64,000 bases of DNA, taken from positions 140,722 through 204,721 of the forward strand of contig VXVC01000002.1 of the NCBI GenBank assembly GCA_009836625.1. The letters run 5' to 3'. A program made the position numbers and the translations under genes. Shown piece by piece: positions 11,125 through 22,577 of the stretch (positions are counted from its first letter, which is position 1; each line of letters opens with the position of its first letter). The stretch is from Holophagales bacterium. GTDB taxonomy: Bacteria; Acidobacteriota; Thermoanaerobaculia; Multivoradales; Multivoraceae. The notes below the pieces were generated by a model. That model was given only the letters and a program-made list of their open reading frames with translations, had not been told where the DNA came from and ran no database searches.

Positions 11125-12077
11125 AGGTCCTCACCATCCTCCTGGTCCTGGTTCTGCTGCTCGTCGCGAGCAACGCGCTGTTCATCGTGCCCGAGGATCG
11201 CCAGGCGATCATCACGCAGTTCGGCGCTCCGGTCGGCGACGCGATCGAGAACCCCGGGTTGAAGTTCAAGCTGCCCTTCATCCAGAAGGCCCACTACTTC
11301 GACCGCCGCTTCCTCGAATGGCAGGGCTCCGCCGAGGAACTGCCGACGCGCGACAAGGTGTTCATCTTCGTCGACACCTACGCCCGGTGGCGGATCTCCG
11401 ACCCCCTGCTGTTCTTTCAGCGCCTGCAGGACGAACTGGGCGCGCAGTCGCGGCTCGACGACATCCTGGACGGCGAGACCCGCAACGCGATCGCCAACCA
11501 CGACCTGATCGAGGTGATCCGCAGTTCCAACCGCGAGGCCGCGGCGGACGAGTCGTACCCGGACGCCGGCGGCGGCCTCGACGAGGACGGAGGCGGCGGC
11601 CTCGAGGAAATCGTCACCGGCCGCGACAAGATCCGCCAGGACATCCTGGCCGCGGCCCAGGACCGGACCGCCGATCTCGGCATCGAGGTGCTGGACGTGC
11701 AGTTCCGGCGGATCAACTACGGCCAGCAGGTCGAGCCTGACGTGTTCAACCGGATGATCTCGGAACGGCAGCGGATCGCCGACCGCTTCCGCTCCCAGGG
11801 CCAGGGCCAGGCATCGGAGATCCTCGGCAACATGGATCGCGACCTGAAGCGGATCGAATCGGAGGCTTACCGCGAGGCGACCGAGATCCGGGGCCGGGCG
11901 GACGCGGAAGCCACCGAGATCTACGCCTCGGCCTACAACCAGTCGGTCCAGTCGAGGAGCTTCTACGAGTTCCTGCGCACGATGGAGGCCTTCGAAAAGA
12001 CGATCGACCCGAACACCTGGTTGGTTGTGTCGACCGACAGCGACTACTTCAGCTTCCTGAAGGCCAGCGGTCCATAG
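11121..12077 (+). CDS. hflC: HflC-type SPFH membrane protein
   Basis: 318 aa partner of HflK. An N-terminal membrane helix (LTILLVLVLLLVASNALF) is followed by the SPFH domain, then an Ala/Glu/Arg-rich coiled coil ending in the conserved EFLRTMEAFEKTID stretch of HflC. The start is GTG11121, overlapping the hflK TGA, with GGGGAGGG just upstream as ribosome binding site. It carries an unusual acidic, Gly-rich insert at about residues 145-170 (ESYPDAGGG...EEIVTG), at the place where many HflC proteins have a variable loop. Confidence 0.92.
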   Translation: MKVLTILLVLVLLLVASNALFIVPEDRQAIITQFGAPVGDAIENPGLKFKLPFIQKAHYFDRRFLEWQGSAEELPTRDKVFIFVDTYARWRISDPLLFFQRLQDELGAQSRLDDILDGETRNAIANHDLIEVIRSSNREAAADESYPDAGGGLDEDGGGGLEEIVTGRDKIRQDILAAAQDRTADLGIEVLDVQFRRINYGQQVEPDVFNRMISERQRIADRFRSQGQGQASEILGNMDRDLKRIESEAYREATEIRGRADAEATEIYASAYNQSVQSRSFYEFLRTMEAFEKTIDPNTWLVVSTDSDYFSFLKASGP

Positions 12078-12103
12078 CCGCGGGTCCCGCGGTCAGTCGA
12101 TAG

Positions 12104-13303
12104 ATGACGGGCCTGATCGGACTCCTGGTCATTCCAGGCATCGCCTGGCTGCTCTCCACGAATCGCTTCGGGGTCCGCTGGCGGACCGTGGTCACGGGCA
12201 TCGCGATCCAGTTCGTCCTCGCGCTGCTCATCCTGAAGACCGCTCCGGGGGAGGTGTTCTTCGAGTGGGCCACCAGGGCCGTGACCGCTTTCCTCGCCTT
12301 CGCCGACGACGGATCGCGCTTCGTCTTCGGCCAGGGGTTCGATCTCGTCCCGTTCGCCTTCCGCGTGCTGCCGACGATCATCTTCTTCTCGAGCGTGGTG
12401 GCGGTGCTCTACCACCTCGGCGTCATCCAGCGGGTGGTCAAGCTCTTTGCGGTCGTGATGACGACAGTGATGGGCACTTCGGGTCCCGAATCCCTGTCGG
12501 CTTCGGCCAACATCTTCGTGGGCCAGACCGAGGCGCCGCTGCTGATCCGCCACTACGTCGGCAGCATGACCCGCTCCGAACTGATGGCGGTGATGACCGG
12601 CGGCTTCGCGACGGTCGCCGGCGGCGTCATGGCGGCTTACGTGGGAATGGGCATCCCTGCCGGCCACCTGATCGCGGCCAGCGTCATGTCGGCGCCGGCT
12701 GCCCTGGTGATGGCCAAGCTGATGATCCCGGAAACGGAAACCGGCAAGGTCTCGGCGAAGGCCGACTTCAAGGTGAAGACGCCCTGGGCGAACATGATCG
12801 ACGCCGCTGCCCAGGGCGCGGGCGACGGTCTGAAGCTGGCGCTCAACGTCGGCGCCATGCTGCTCGCCTTCATCGCCCTGGTCGCGTTGGTCAACGGCCT
12901 GCTCGGGCCGGTGGGCGGCTGGATCGGGCTTCCGGGACTCAACCTGGAGATGATCCTCGGCTTCCTGTTCCGGCCCCTGGCCTGGGTCATGGGGGTGCCC
13001 TGGGCCGAAGCCGACGCGGTGGGAACGCTCCTCGGCCTGAAGACAGCGGCCAACGAGTTCGTCGCCTACTCCCGGTTCGAGGACATCTCGGCGGAGAACC
13101 AGTTGTCGGAGAAGTCCCAGGTCATCGCCACCTACGCCCTGTGCGGCTTCTCCAACTTCTCGTCGATCGCGATCCAGATCGGCGGTATCGGCGGCATCGC
13201 TCCGGAGCGCAAGAGCGAACTGGCCAGCCTCGGGCTGCGCGCGATGATCGCCGGCACCCTCGCCTGCCTGCAGACGGCCACGATCGCCGGCCTGCTGATC
13301 TGA
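12104..13303 (+). CDS. Concentrative nucleoside transporter, NupC/CNT family
   Basis: 399 aa, with about ten hydrophobic segments. CNT-family signatures are clear: [20 protein letters not shown] in the first half, [15 protein letters not shown] after it, and the NEFVAYSRF and [15 protein letters not shown] motifs near the C-terminus that build the sodium and nucleoside sites. It should import nucleosides with Na+ or H+. ATG start at 12104, 26 bp after hflC, so it may be co-transcribed. Substrate preference (purine or pyrimidine) cannot be told from sequence. Confidence 0.93.
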   Translation: MTGLIGLLVIPGIAWLLSTNRFGVRWRTVVTGIAIQFVLALLILKTAPGEVFFEWATRAVTAFLAFADDGSRFVFGQGFDLVPFAFRVLPTIIFFSSVVAVLYHLGVIQRVVKLFAVVMTTVMGTSGPESLSASANIFVGQTEAPLLIRHYVGSMTRSELMAVMTGGFATVAGGVMAAYVGMGIPAGHLIAASVMSAPAALVMAKLMIPETETGKVSAKADFKVKTPWANMIDAAAQGAGDGLKLALNVGAMLLAFIALVALVNGLLGPVGGWIGLPGLNLEMILGFLFRPLAWVMGVPWAEADAVGTLLGLKTAANEFVAYSRFEDISAENQLSEKSQVIATYALCGFSNFSSIAIQIGGIGGIAPERKSELASLGLRAMIAGTLACLQTATIAGLLI

Positions 13304-13371
13304 GACGGCGTCGCGTCGCGGCGTCGCCGGGCGCAGGCTGGAGGTCGTTGGCGTGGCGGGGTTGCCGGAGG

Positions 13372-14211
13372 CTATGTCCCTGCTGAGCTGGCGGCTGTGG
13401 GCACGAGGATGAGTAGCTGGATCGCGTCGAAGAGGAAGTGGGCGGCGATGGCGGGCCAGATGTTGCCTCGCCAGATGGTGAGGTAGCTGAAGCCGACGGA
13501 GAGGAGGGCGACGCCCAGGAGCATGAACGGCTGTTCATAGGAAAGATGGGCGAGCACGAACAGGACGTTCGAGGTGACGAAGCCCGCTCTTGGCATGAGG
13601 AAGCCGCGAAAGAAGACCTCCTCGACTACGCCCGCGGAGAGGCTGACCATGAGGCGCAGGAGCACGGGCAGGCTGCCCATCCAGAGCACCATCCTCGGCG
13701 CTTCGGCGGGGATGTTCTCGAAGCCGCTGGCGGCGGCGAGGAGCAGGGCGGCGACCAGCACCACGAAGAGCACTCCGCCCCACAGGACCACGCCGGCGCC
13801 CAGGCCGATCCCGAGTTCGACCGGCACGCTCTGGCCGGTCCGGGTGCGCAGCCCGAGCTGGCTCAGGACGACCGAGCCGGCGTCGTGCCCGCAGCGCCAG
13901 TAGCCGAGGAGCATCCAGGCCGCGAGCGTCCCGACCAGTATCGCGTGCATCACGAACAGGTTGAGGGGCGACAGCCGCTCGAAATCGATCTCGTCGATAC
14001 TCGACGGCAGGCCGATCTGGCCGATGGCCGCGAACACACCAAACCAGAGAACCGCGGCGAGCAGGATCATCGCGGCGAGGCGGCGAAGGTCGCCCCACTC
14101 GGCGTCGGCGAAGCCCGGCGGCAGCAGCCCCCGCGTTGCCGTGGAACGGTCGATCCACCAGGCGCAGCCGACGCCTGCGAGAAGCGGCAGGAGGATTCGG
14201 ATCAGCGTCAC
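13372..14211 (-). CDS. CPBP/CAAX-type intramembrane metalloprotease
   Basis: 279 aa polytopic membrane protein. The C-terminal half has the CPBP (Abi) family motifs in order: EEVFFRG (the EExxxR box), VLAHLSYEQPF with the first His, and NIWPAIAAHFLFDAI with the second, which together form the glutamyl-metal site. Members process prenylated or signalling membrane proteins or act in bacteriocin immunity. Here no partner is visible. Convergent with the nucleoside transporter and divergent from the acyl-CoA dehydrogenase gene. Confidence 0.88.
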   Translation of the reverse strand: MTLIRILLPLLAGVGCAWWIDRSTATRGLLPPGFADAEWGDLRRLAAMILLAAVLWFGVFAAIGQIGLPSSIDEIDFERLSPLNLFVMHAILVGTLAAWMLLGYWRCGHDAGSVVLSQLGLRTRTGQSVPVELGIGLGAGVVLWGGVLFVVLVAALLLAAASGFENIPAEAPRMVLWMGSLPVLLRLMVSLSAGVVEEVFFRGFLMPRAGFVTSNVLFVLAHLSYEQPFMLLGVALLSVGFSYLTIWRGNIWPAIAAHFLFDAIQLLILVPTAASSAGT

Positions 14212-14282
14212 GGCGAGTCGGATGCTAGCCCGTCCCGGACTGGTAGGGTTCGGCGCTGCCGTGAACCACCCGGGAGAGGGCT

Positions 14283-15530
14283 TTGGACCGATTTCCAGGC
14301 GTTGATTTCATGAACTTCGACTCGCTGCTCAGCGGCGAGGAACGACTCATCCGGGACACCGTGCGCCAGTTCGTCGACGAGCGGGTGAAGCCGATCATCG
14401 AGCAGTGCCATCGCGAGGCGCGGGCGCCGATGGAATTGGCTCCCGAACTCGGCGATCTGAACCTGTTCGGGGCGAACTTCACGGAGTACGGGCTGCCGGG
14501 CCTGGGCGACGTCGCTTACGGCCTCGTCATGCAGGAGCTGGAGCGCGGCGACTCGGGGATTCGCAGCATGGTCTCGGTCCAGAGTTCCCTGGTGATGTAC
14601 CCGATTCTCACGTTCGGCTCCCAGGAGCAGAAGGACCGGTTCATTCCCGGCCTGGCGAGCGGCCGGATGATCGGCTGCTTCGGGCTCACCGAACCGGACT
14701 TCGGTTCGAATCCGTCGGCGATGCGCACGCGGGCTCGTCGGGACGGGGACTGCTGGGTGCTGAACGGCGCCAAGCAGTGGATCACGAACGGCAGCGTCGC
14801 CGATGTCGCCGTCGTCTGGGCGCGAACGGACGAGGGGATCCGCGGGTTCCTCGTCGAGAAGGGCACGGAGGGCTTCGTGAGCGCGGAGCAGCACGGAAAG
14901 TTCTCGCTCCGCGCCTCGGTCACCGGCGAGCTCTCGTTCCAGAACTGCCGCATTCCCGCGGAGAACATCCTGCCGGGCACCCGGGGCGTCGGCAGCGCGC
15001 TCCAGACCCTGAACCAGGCGCGCTACGGCATCTGCTGGGGCGGCCTCGGGTCGGCGATGGAGTGCTACCACACGGCGCTCGAGTATGCCCGTCAACGGGT
15101 GCAATTCGCCGGTCAGCCGATCGCCAGCCACCAGCTGGTCCAGGAGAAGCTGGCCTGGATGATCACGGAGATCACCAAGGGACAGTTCCTCGTCTACCAG
15201 TTGGCGGGCCTGAAGACGGCCGGCAAGATGGAACCGCAGCACGTCTCGATGTGCAAGCGGAACAACGTCTGGGTCGCGCGCGAATGCGCGAAGCTGGCGC
15301 GAGAGATCCTGGGCGCCAACGGCATCTCCGACGAGTATCCGGTCGTCCGCCACATGCTGAACATCGAGTCGGTGTACACCTACGAGGGAACCCACGACAT
15401 CCACGGCCTCGTGATCGGCGCCGCGGTGACCGGCATCCCGTCCTTCAACCCGCCGATGAGCCGCCGCCAGGCGCGGGAGGCCGCCGACCGGCCGGAGCTG
15501 GCCGCTGCCGCCGCGGGGGCCGGCTCGTGA
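14283..15530 (+). CDS. Acyl-CoA dehydrogenase, glutaryl-CoA dehydrogenase type
   Basis: 415 aa FAD enzyme. The C-terminal [10 protein letters not shown] contains the catalytic Glu in the position and context of glutaryl-CoA dehydrogenase, and [14 protein letters not shown] is the FAD/substrate loop. It would oxidise and decarboxylate glutaryl-CoA to crotonyl-CoA in lysine/tryptophan or aromatic breakdown. I chose TTG14283: it follows GGGAGAGGG at good spacing and gives the N-terminus [13 protein letters not shown], which is typical of the family. The alternative ATG14310 has no ribosome binding site. The stop overlaps the GTG of glpX. Confidence 0.88.
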   Translation: MDRFPGVDFMNFDSLLSGEERLIRDTVRQFVDERVKPIIEQCHREARAPMELAPELGDLNLFGANFTEYGLPGLGDVAYGLVMQELERGDSGIRSMVSVQSSLVMYPILTFGSQEQKDRFIPGLASGRMIGCFGLTEPDFGSNPSAMRTRARRDGDCWVLNGAKQWITNGSVADVAVVWARTDEGIRGFLVEKGTEGFVSAEQHGKFSLRASVTGELSFQNCRIPAENILPGTRGVGSALQTLNQARYGICWGGLGSAMECYHTALEYARQRVQFAGQPIASHQLVQEKLAWMITEITKGQFLVYQLAGLKTAGKMEPQHVSMCKRNNVWVARECAKLAREILGANGISDEYPVVRHMLNIESVYTYEGTHDIHGLVIGAAVTGIPSFNPPMSRRQAREAADRPELAAAAAGAGS

Positions 15531-16501
15531 CCGGGGAGCTTCGCGACCATGACTTCGTCGCCGTCACCGAGGCCGCCGCGGTCGCGGCCGCCCAGACGAT
15601 GGGATACGGCGACCGCCACCACTCGGACCACGTCGCCGTCGAGGCGATGCGCAGTGTCCTGGCGGACATGGCGATCGACGGCCGGGTGGTGATCGGCGAG
15701 GGGGAGCGCGACAGGGCGCCGATGCTCTACGTCGGCGAAAAGGTCGGTCGCCGGGCCGCGGGCGATCTGCAGGTGGACTTCGCGGTCGACCCCCTGGAGG
15801 GGACGAATCTCTGCGCCACCGGGGCTTCCGACGCGATGGCGGTGCTCGCCGCGTCCGAGCGCGGCGGCCTCCTCCACGCCCCCGACATCTACATGGACAA
15901 GATCGTGGTGGGCCCGACCGCCCGCGGCAAGGTTGACCTGGACGCTCCGGTCGAGGACAACCTGAAGGCGATCGCGGCCGCTTTCGACTGCGCCGTCAGC
16001 GCCTTGACCGTGGTTGTTCTCGACCGGGACCGGCACCGGGGTCTGATCGACGGCATCCGGACCGCCGGGGCGCGCATCAAGCTGATCGGCGACGGGGATC
16101 TGTCGACGGCGATCGCGGCGGCTGTCCGCGGCACGGGCGTCCACGCGGTGATCGGCGCCGGCGGGGCGCCGGAAGGAGTGATCACGGCGGCGGCGATGCG
16201 TTGCCTCGGCGGAGAGATCCAGGGGCGGCTGTCGGCGCTTTCCGACGAGCAGAAGCGGCGGCTCGCGGAGTTCGACATCGAGGATCCCGACCGCATCTAC
16301 AGGACCGAAGAGCTCGCGCCGGGGGAGGACATCCTGTTCTGCTGCACCGGCGTCACCGGCGGCGACCTGCTGCGGGGCGTCCGCTTCTTCGGTGACGGCT
16401 TCCGGACGTCGACGTTGACCATGTCGCTCAAGGAGGGCGTCATTCGTTTCGTCGAGACGATTCACCGTGGCGAGGACGGCGGTCCCGTCTACTTCTACTG
16501 A
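15527..16501 (+). CDS. glpX: Class II fructose-1,6-bisphosphatase, GlpX type
   Basis: 324 aa. It hydrolyses fructose-1,6-bisphosphate to fructose-6-phosphate in gluconeogenesis with Mg or Mn. Family motifs include [27 protein letters not shown] (metal-binding Asp/Glu), [15 protein letters not shown] and [15 protein letters not shown]. Start is GTG15527, sharing four bases with the upstream dehydrogenase stop (GTGA), so the genes are coupled; linking fatty or amino acid breakdown with gluconeogenesis makes biological sense. Confidence 0.93.
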   Translation: MTGELRDHDFVAVTEAAAVAAAQTMGYGDRHHSDHVAVEAMRSVLADMAIDGRVVIGEGERDRAPMLYVGEKVGRRAAGDLQVDFAVDPLEGTNLCATGASDAMAVLAASERGGLLHAPDIYMDKIVVGPTARGKVDLDAPVEDNLKAIAAAFDCAVSALTVVVLDRDRHRGLIDGIRTAGARIKLIGDGDLSTAIAAAVRGTGVHAVIGAGGAPEGVITAAAMRCLGGEIQGRLSALSDEQKRRLAEFDIEDPDRIYRTEELAPGEDILFCCTGVTGGDLLRGVRFFGDGFRTSTLTMSLKEGVIRFVETIHRGEDGGPVYFY

Positions 16502-16537
16502 GGTGGGGGACGTGGACGGCACAGTGGCGGAGCGGCC

Positions 16538-17026
16538 GTGATCAAGCCGGACCACTGGATCCGCGCCTGGGGCGAGGCGGGCGGCGTCGACCCCTTCGAG
16601 CCGGACCAGGTGAACGCGGCCAGCTACGACGTCCGTGTCGGCGACCACTGGATCTGCCCCACGCGTGACCCGGAGGAGTTCCACGGCGACAGGATCAAGC
16701 TGTTCCCGAACGAGGTCGTGCTCGCCACCACCCTCGAGTTCGTGCGCATTCCGCGTTCCGTGGCCTGCGACCTGAAGCTCAAGTCCACCCTGGGCCGGCT
16801 GTGGATCAACCATTCGCTGGCCGGCTGGTGCGACCCGGGGTTCGAGGGGAACATCACCCTGGAACTGCAGAACCTCGGTCCGGTGCCGTTCGTGCTCGAC
16901 GCGGGCCGCCGGATCGCCCAGCTCATCTTCATCGCGATGGAGTCCGAGCCGCAGACCGCCTACGGCGAACCGGGCGCTGGAAGCCGGTACCAGCACCAGC
17001 GCGGCGCGACCCGGGCCCGGTCCTGA
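16538..17026 (+). CDS. dcd: dCTP deaminase / dUTPase-like protein
   Basis: 162 aa, somewhat shorter than the usual ~190 aa. Trimeric dCTP deaminase fold: NAASYDVRVG near the N-terminus, STLGR (substrate-binding Ser/Arg), GWCDPGFEGNITLELQN with the catalytic Glu, and a C-terminal YQHQRGATRA lid. It makes dUTP from dCTP for thymidylate synthesis, or dUMP directly if bifunctional. GTG start at 16538, 36 bp after glpX. The shortening lies mainly at the N-terminus and between strands, and key residues look intact. Confidence 0.85.
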   Translation: MIKPDHWIRAWGEAGGVDPFEPDQVNAASYDVRVGDHWICPTRDPEEFHGDRIKLFPNEVVLATTLEFVRIPRSVACDLKLKSTLGRLWINHSLAGWCDPGFEGNITLELQNLGPVPFVLDAGRRIAQLIFIAMESEPQTAYGEPGAGSRYQHQRGATRARS

Positions 17027-17039
17027 GGCGGAGGCTGCC

Positions 17040-17513
17040 GTGCCGGAACCCGTTCAGCAGACGATTCGGCTCTCTATCGGCAGCCGCTACGAGAACATCG
17101 AGCTGGTTCAGGCGGTGCTGGACGAAACCCTCGAGTCCCTGCCGATCGACGAAGAGACGGGGTACTGGATGGGTATCGCATTGCGGGAAGCGCTGACCAA
17201 CGCGATCAAGCACGGCAACGGCCTCGATCCGGAGAAGAAGGTGGACGTGTGTCTGGCGGTGGACGAGAGCGGGGTCGACATCACGGTCGAGGACCAGGGC
17301 AGCGGCTTCGATCCGGGCGCCGTGGCGGACCCGCTGGCCCCGGACAACCTGCTCAAGACAGAAGGCAGGGGAATCTTCTACATGCGCAGGTTCATGGATA
17401 AGATCGACTACGATTTCGGCGCCGATGGCGGCACGAAGGTCCGGCTTCACAAGAAGTTCGGCGCCCCGGGCAGCAGCGCCGAAACAGACCAGGGAGGAGC
17501 GAATGAAGATTGA
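17040..17513 (+). CDS. RsbW-like anti-sigma factor kinase
   Basis: 157 aa HATPase of the RsbW/SpoIIAB type. The N box REALTNAIKHGN and the G1 box VEDQGSGFDP are intact, as is the glycine-rich ATP lid (LKTEGRGIFYMRRFMD). Such kinases bind a sigma factor and phosphorylate a STAS antagonist to switch partners. The next gene, overlapping by 11 bp, is exactly such a STAS protein. GTG start at 17040. No sigma factor or PP2C phosphatase is present nearby, so the target is elsewhere. Confidence 0.9.
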   Translation: MPEPVQQTIRLSIGSRYENIELVQAVLDETLESLPIDEETGYWMGIALREALTNAIKHGNGLDPEKKVDVCLAVDESGVDITVEDQGSGFDPGAVADPLAPDNLLKTEGRGIFYMRRFMDKIDYDFGADGGTKVRLHKKFGAPGSSAETDQGGANED

Positions 17514-17841
17514 AAAGCGCCAGCGCGATGGAGCGACGATTCTCGATCTCCAGGGCAGGATCACGATTGGCGAAGGCGATGTGGCTCTGAGAGAGGCCGT
17601 CCACGCGGCGGTCGGCGAGGGCGCTACGAGCATCCTGCTCAACATGGGGCGGGTGCGTGCGATCGACTCCTCCGGCGTCGGCGAGCTGGTTGCCGCCTAC
17701 ACCACGGTCACCAACCGGGGCGGCAAGCTCCGCCTGTTCTCCCTGCCGAGCAGGGTCCTCGGCGTGCTTCAGATCACCCAGTTGGTCACCGTGCTGGACA
17801 TCCTGGAGGACGAGGACGAGGCAGTCGCTTCGCTCGCCTGA
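17503..17841 (+). CDS. STAS-domain anti-anti-sigma factor
   Basis: 112 aa single STAS domain. VRAIDSSGVGELVAAY holds the conserved phospho-acceptor Ser that the upstream RsbW-like kinase would modify. ATG17503 follows a strong ribosome binding site (AGGGAGGAG) located inside the end of the kinase gene, with 11 bp of overlap. The unphosphorylated form should bind the kinase and free its sigma factor. Confidence 0.92.
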   Translation: MKIEKRQRDGATILDLQGRITIGEGDVALREAVHAAVGEGATSILLNMGRVRAIDSSGVGELVAAYTTVTNRGGKLRLFSLPSRVLGVLQITQLVTVLDILEDEDEAVASLA

Positions 17842-17848
17842 GGGAGCG

Positions 17849-19069
17849 GTGAACGCGGAAGGCAGCGGGCGGTCGCTGGCGAATCGCCTCTGGGGTCTCG
17901 GCGGCGCTCGGCTGACGGTCGTCTGCCTGTGCCTGCTCCTCGTCCTGAGTCTGGCCGGCGGCGCCTGGCTGGGCGCCAGCGACGACCCGGACGACACCGG
18001 ACGGGACTCGATCTACAAGTACCTCGCGCTGTGGGAGGAGGTGTTTCGGCTGATCCGCGGCTCGTACGTCGAGGAGACCGACGGACGGAGTCTGACGGCG
18101 GGCGCCATGGATGGCGTGACGGATGCCCTCGACCCCTTCTCGGTCTACGTACCCGCGAGCGAGGTCGAGTCGTACCGGGCGGCGCGCGAGGTGGACCGCC
18201 GGCATTCGGGCGCCCTGGTGCTCAAGGAGCGCGGCACCGCCTATGTGGTCGCGGTCGACCGCGGCAGTCCGGCCGAGACCGCAGGTCTGGAGCCGTTTGA
18301 CATCGTCGCCGGCATCAACGGTCGTTCGTCCCGCGCGATGCCGCTGTGGGAGCTGCGGCGTCAGTTCGCCGCCCCGGTCGGCTCCGAACTGAACCTGGAG
18401 CTCGTGCGGCGCGGCAGCAGCGTCGAAGCGAGCCTGACCCTGGACGAGTACGAGCCGCTTCCGCCGGAGTTCGAGGAGATCCGCGGGGTCGGCGTACTGA
18501 GCATCCCGAGCTTCGATTCCGGCACGGCAGCCCAGGTGGAGGCGTTGCTCGACGGCTACGCGGGCGACTCCCTGCTGATCGATCTCCGCGGCGTCGCGGG
18601 AGGTTCCGCCGAGGCCGCCTACGCGGTGGCGGGCCTGTTCGCCGCGGGCGAGCTGGGCAGCCTGATCGACCGGGAGGACCGGAAGCTCAAGACCTTCGAG
18701 GGCGCGGGGGGCCTGTTCTCGGGGAGCATCGACGTCCTGACCGATCGCAGTTCACAGGGACCGGCCGAGATCCTGACCGCCGTCCTGCGCCAGGCGGTCG
18801 ACGCGGACCACAGCGGCGAGTCGACCTTCGGCTACGCCGGAACGCTGCGGCAGATTGAGCTGCCGAACGGCGGCGGCGTGCTCGAGACGACCGCGGCCTT
18901 CTACACGGACCCCGAGGGCGAACGGCTGAACCGCAGAATCCGCGTCAGCAACGAGCACCGGCTGAACGTGTCTGCTTTCGGCGAAAGGGATGACGGATCG
19001 GATCCGGTCCTGGACGACGCTCTGGGCCTGTTCATCCTGGAGGCGCCCGCCGAGCCGGACCAACCGTAG
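17849..19069 (+). CDS. PDZ / S41-like protein, probably catalytically inactive
   Basis: 406 aa C-terminal-processing-peptidase relative. One N-terminal membrane anchor (about residues 20-45) is followed by a helical cap, a PDZ domain (about 125-205) and an S41 core. Aligned without gaps on the segment of CtpA/D1-processing proteases that holds the catalytic Ser and Lys 25 residues apart, this protein has Gly304 and Tyr329 instead (SSQGPAEIL and ESTFGYAG). It is therefore likely a periplasmic scaffold or peptide-binding pseudo-protease. GTG17849 is the only start that keeps the membrane anchor, though the ribosome binding site is close. It sits directly behind the RsbW/STAS pair (7-bp gap). 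Confidence 0.75.
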   Translation: MNAEGSGRSLANRLWGLGGARLTVVCLCLLLVLSLAGGAWLGASDDPDDTGRDSIYKYLALWEEVFRLIRGSYVEETDGRSLTAGAMDGVTDALDPFSVYVPASEVESYRAAREVDRRHSGALVLKERGTAYVVAVDRGSPAETAGLEPFDIVAGINGRSSRAMPLWELRRQFAAPVGSELNLELVRRGSSVEASLTLDEYEPLPPEFEEIRGVGVLSIPSFDSGTAAQVEALLDGYAGDSLLIDLRGVAGGSAEAAYAVAGLFAAGELGSLIDREDRKLKTFEGAGGLFSGSIDVLTDRSSQGPAEILTAVLRQAVDADHSGESTFGYAGTLRQIELPNGGGVLETTAAFYTDPEGERLNRRIRVSNEHRLNVSAFGERDDGSDPVLDDALGLFILEAPAEPDQP

Positions 19070-19076
19070 CCGCGGG

Positions 19077-19901
19077 CTACGCCTCCCTCCGCTTCGCTCG
19101 CTCCCACAACCGTTCCAGTTCCTCCAACGGGTAGTCGCCGCCAGGCTCGAGCTCCGCCTCCATCGCCGCGAAACGGAGGCGGAACTTGCGGTTCGCCGCC
19201 GCCAGCGCGCGTTCCGGGTCCACGTCCAGATGACGGGCGAGGTTGGCGACCGCGAACAGCACGTCGCCCAGCTCCTCTTCGACCCGCGCCTTCGCCTCGG
19301 CGGACTGGCCGGTCTGGTCGTCGTCAGTCTCCTGGTCCAGTTCGTCGAGTTCCTCGGCCACCTTGGCTCGCACCGCTTCGGTCGAGTCCCAGTCGAACCC
19401 GATGCCGGCCGCCTTCTGCCCGAGCCGGTAGGCGCCCACGAGCGCCGGCAACGACGCCGGCACGCCGTCCAGCACGGAGCGCTCGCCGTCGTGGCTCCGC
19501 TTCCGCTGCTCCCACATCGCCGCGACCTCGGCCGCGGAACCGGCCTTCGCCTGGTCCTTCTCGTCGCCGAATACGTGAGGGTGCCGCGCGACCATCTTGT
19601 CGATCACCGAGCGGATCGCCCCGGCAAGCGGCACTTCGTCCAGTTCCGCGCCCGTCAGGCGGGCGACGTAGACCGCCTCGAACAGCAGGTCGCCCAGTTC
19701 CTCTTTGATTGCGGCGGGATCGCGTTCGTCGATCGCCGCGGCCAGTTCGTGGGCCTCCTCGATCAGATACGCCCGAAGATCCGCCAGCGACAGCTCGCGG
19801 TCCCATGGGCAGTCGACGCGCAGCCGGTCGATCAGATCGGCGATCGGAGCGAGCGAGCAGGAGTCGGTTCCGGCGCCGTCTCCTTTGCTAGGGTGTTGCA
19901 T
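19077..19901 (-). CDS. mazG: MazG nucleoside triphosphate pyrophosphohydrolase
   Basis: 274 aa with two MazG domains. Each has the metal-binding EExxE...ED pattern: IEEAHELAAAI...EELGDLLFE in the first and EELDELDQE...EEELGDVLFAVANLARHL in the second. It hydrolyses non-canonical or excess NTPs to NMPs. ATG19901 gives the N-terminus expected for the family; a longer GTG reading from 19952 would overlap the divergent DUF1844 gene. Only 22 bp separate the two divergent starts. Confidence 0.9.
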   Translation of the reverse strand: MQHPSKGDGAGTDSCSLAPIADLIDRLRVDCPWDRELSLADLRAYLIEEAHELAAAIDERDPAAIKEELGDLLFEAVYVARLTGAELDEVPLAGAIRSVIDKMVARHPHVFGDEKDQAKAGSAAEVAAMWEQRKRSHDGERSVLDGVPASLPALVGAYRLGQKAAGIGFDWDSTEAVRAKVAEELDELDQETDDDQTGQSAEAKARVEEELGDVLFAVANLARHLDVDPERALAAANRKFRLRFAAMEAELEPGGDYPLEELERLWERAKRREA

Positions 19902-19923
19902 TCGTGGGAAGCGGAGGTCGGAA

Positions 19924-20403
19924 GTGAAGGTCACCGACAGAAGGATGTTCACGGACGACGGCGAACTGCGGGAAGAGTACCGTTTCCTCGAGCAGCAGAA
20001 GGCCGGGACGGCCGCGGAGCAGCCACCCTCGGGCGCCGGTCAGGACAGCCCGGCGAGTCCGGCCGAGGCGCCGCCCGGCGGGCCTGAACAGGCCCCGCCC
20101 GCGACGCCATTCCCGGATCCGGAGGACGCGGCGGCTTCCCGGATGCCGCCGCCCGGGGCGCAGTCTCCCGGCTTCATGGACCTGGTCGCCGTACTCGCCG
20201 AGCCGATCGCCTTCCTGCTCGGCGACGCCCAGCTACCCGACGGTCAGAGCGCCCAGGATCTGCCGCGGGCCCGGCTCCACATCGACCTGCTGGCGGTGCT
20301 GCAGGAGAAGACGCGGGGCAACGTCCCCGAGCAGGAAACGGCGTTGCTCGAGGATCTTCTCGCACAGCTCCGGATGCGGTACGTCGAAAAGAGCCGCGGC
20401 TGA
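19924..20403 (+). CDS. DUF1844 domain protein
   Basis: 159 aa. The N-terminal half is Pro/Ala/Gly-rich and probably disordered. The C-terminal half (from about residue 80) is a DUF1844 domain with its hallmark pattern FMDLVAVLAEPIAFLLG, then HIDLLAVLQEKTRGN, then LLAQLRMRYVE. This family has no established function and is common in Acidobacteriota and Deltaproteobacteria. GTG start at 19924. It precedes dnaK by about 220 bp; dnaK has its own promoter. Confidence 0.8.
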   Translation: MKVTDRRMFTDDGELREEYRFLEQQKAGTAAEQPPSGAGQDSPASPAEAPPGGPEQAPPATPFPDPEDAAASRMPPPGAQSPGFMDLVAVLAEPIAFLLGDAQLPDGQSAQDLPRARLHIDLLAVLQEKTRGNVPEQETALLEDLLAQLRMRYVEKSRG

Positions 20404-20452
20404 CTCCGTGCAGATCCGGTCTCGTCCGACGGCAGGATCCCGGACGCAATCT

Positions 20453-20473
20453 TAGTCTGCTTCCAGCAGATTA
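20453..20473. promoter_or_regulatory. Palindrome upstream of the dnaK promoter
   Basis: TCTGCT-TCC-AGCAGA is a perfect 6-bp inverted repeat (20456-20470), flanked by a further partial match. It lies 15 bases before the -35 box of dnaK. It does not match the HAIR operator (CTTGAGT-N7-ACTCAAG) known for HspR, and no T-run follows it, so it could be an operator of another kind or a weak terminator of the upstream gene. Confidence 0.35.
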
Positions 20474-20487
20474 CCGCTGAGCGGGAC

Positions 20488-20516
20488 TTGACAACAGGCC
20501 GCTTAGGTCTTAGTGT
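20488..20516 (+). promoter_or_regulatory. Sigma70-type promoter of dnaK-hspR
   Basis: TTGACA at 20488-20493 and TAGTGT at 20511-20516 with a 17-base spacer: a perfect -35 and a fair -10. The leader would be about 105 bases and contains small stems, for instance ACCCG-TT-CGGGT close to the ribosome binding site. Confidence 0.7.
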
Positions 20517-20627
20517 CCCTGTCGCGTTGGGTCGAGGTAGGCGGTTGAGACCGAACCTGCCCGCGACGCCAGAGATGAGAACCGACCCGTTCGGGTTCAC
20601 TGACCGGACGATTCAGGAGAGACAGTT

Positions 20628-22577
<1,950 letters not shown>

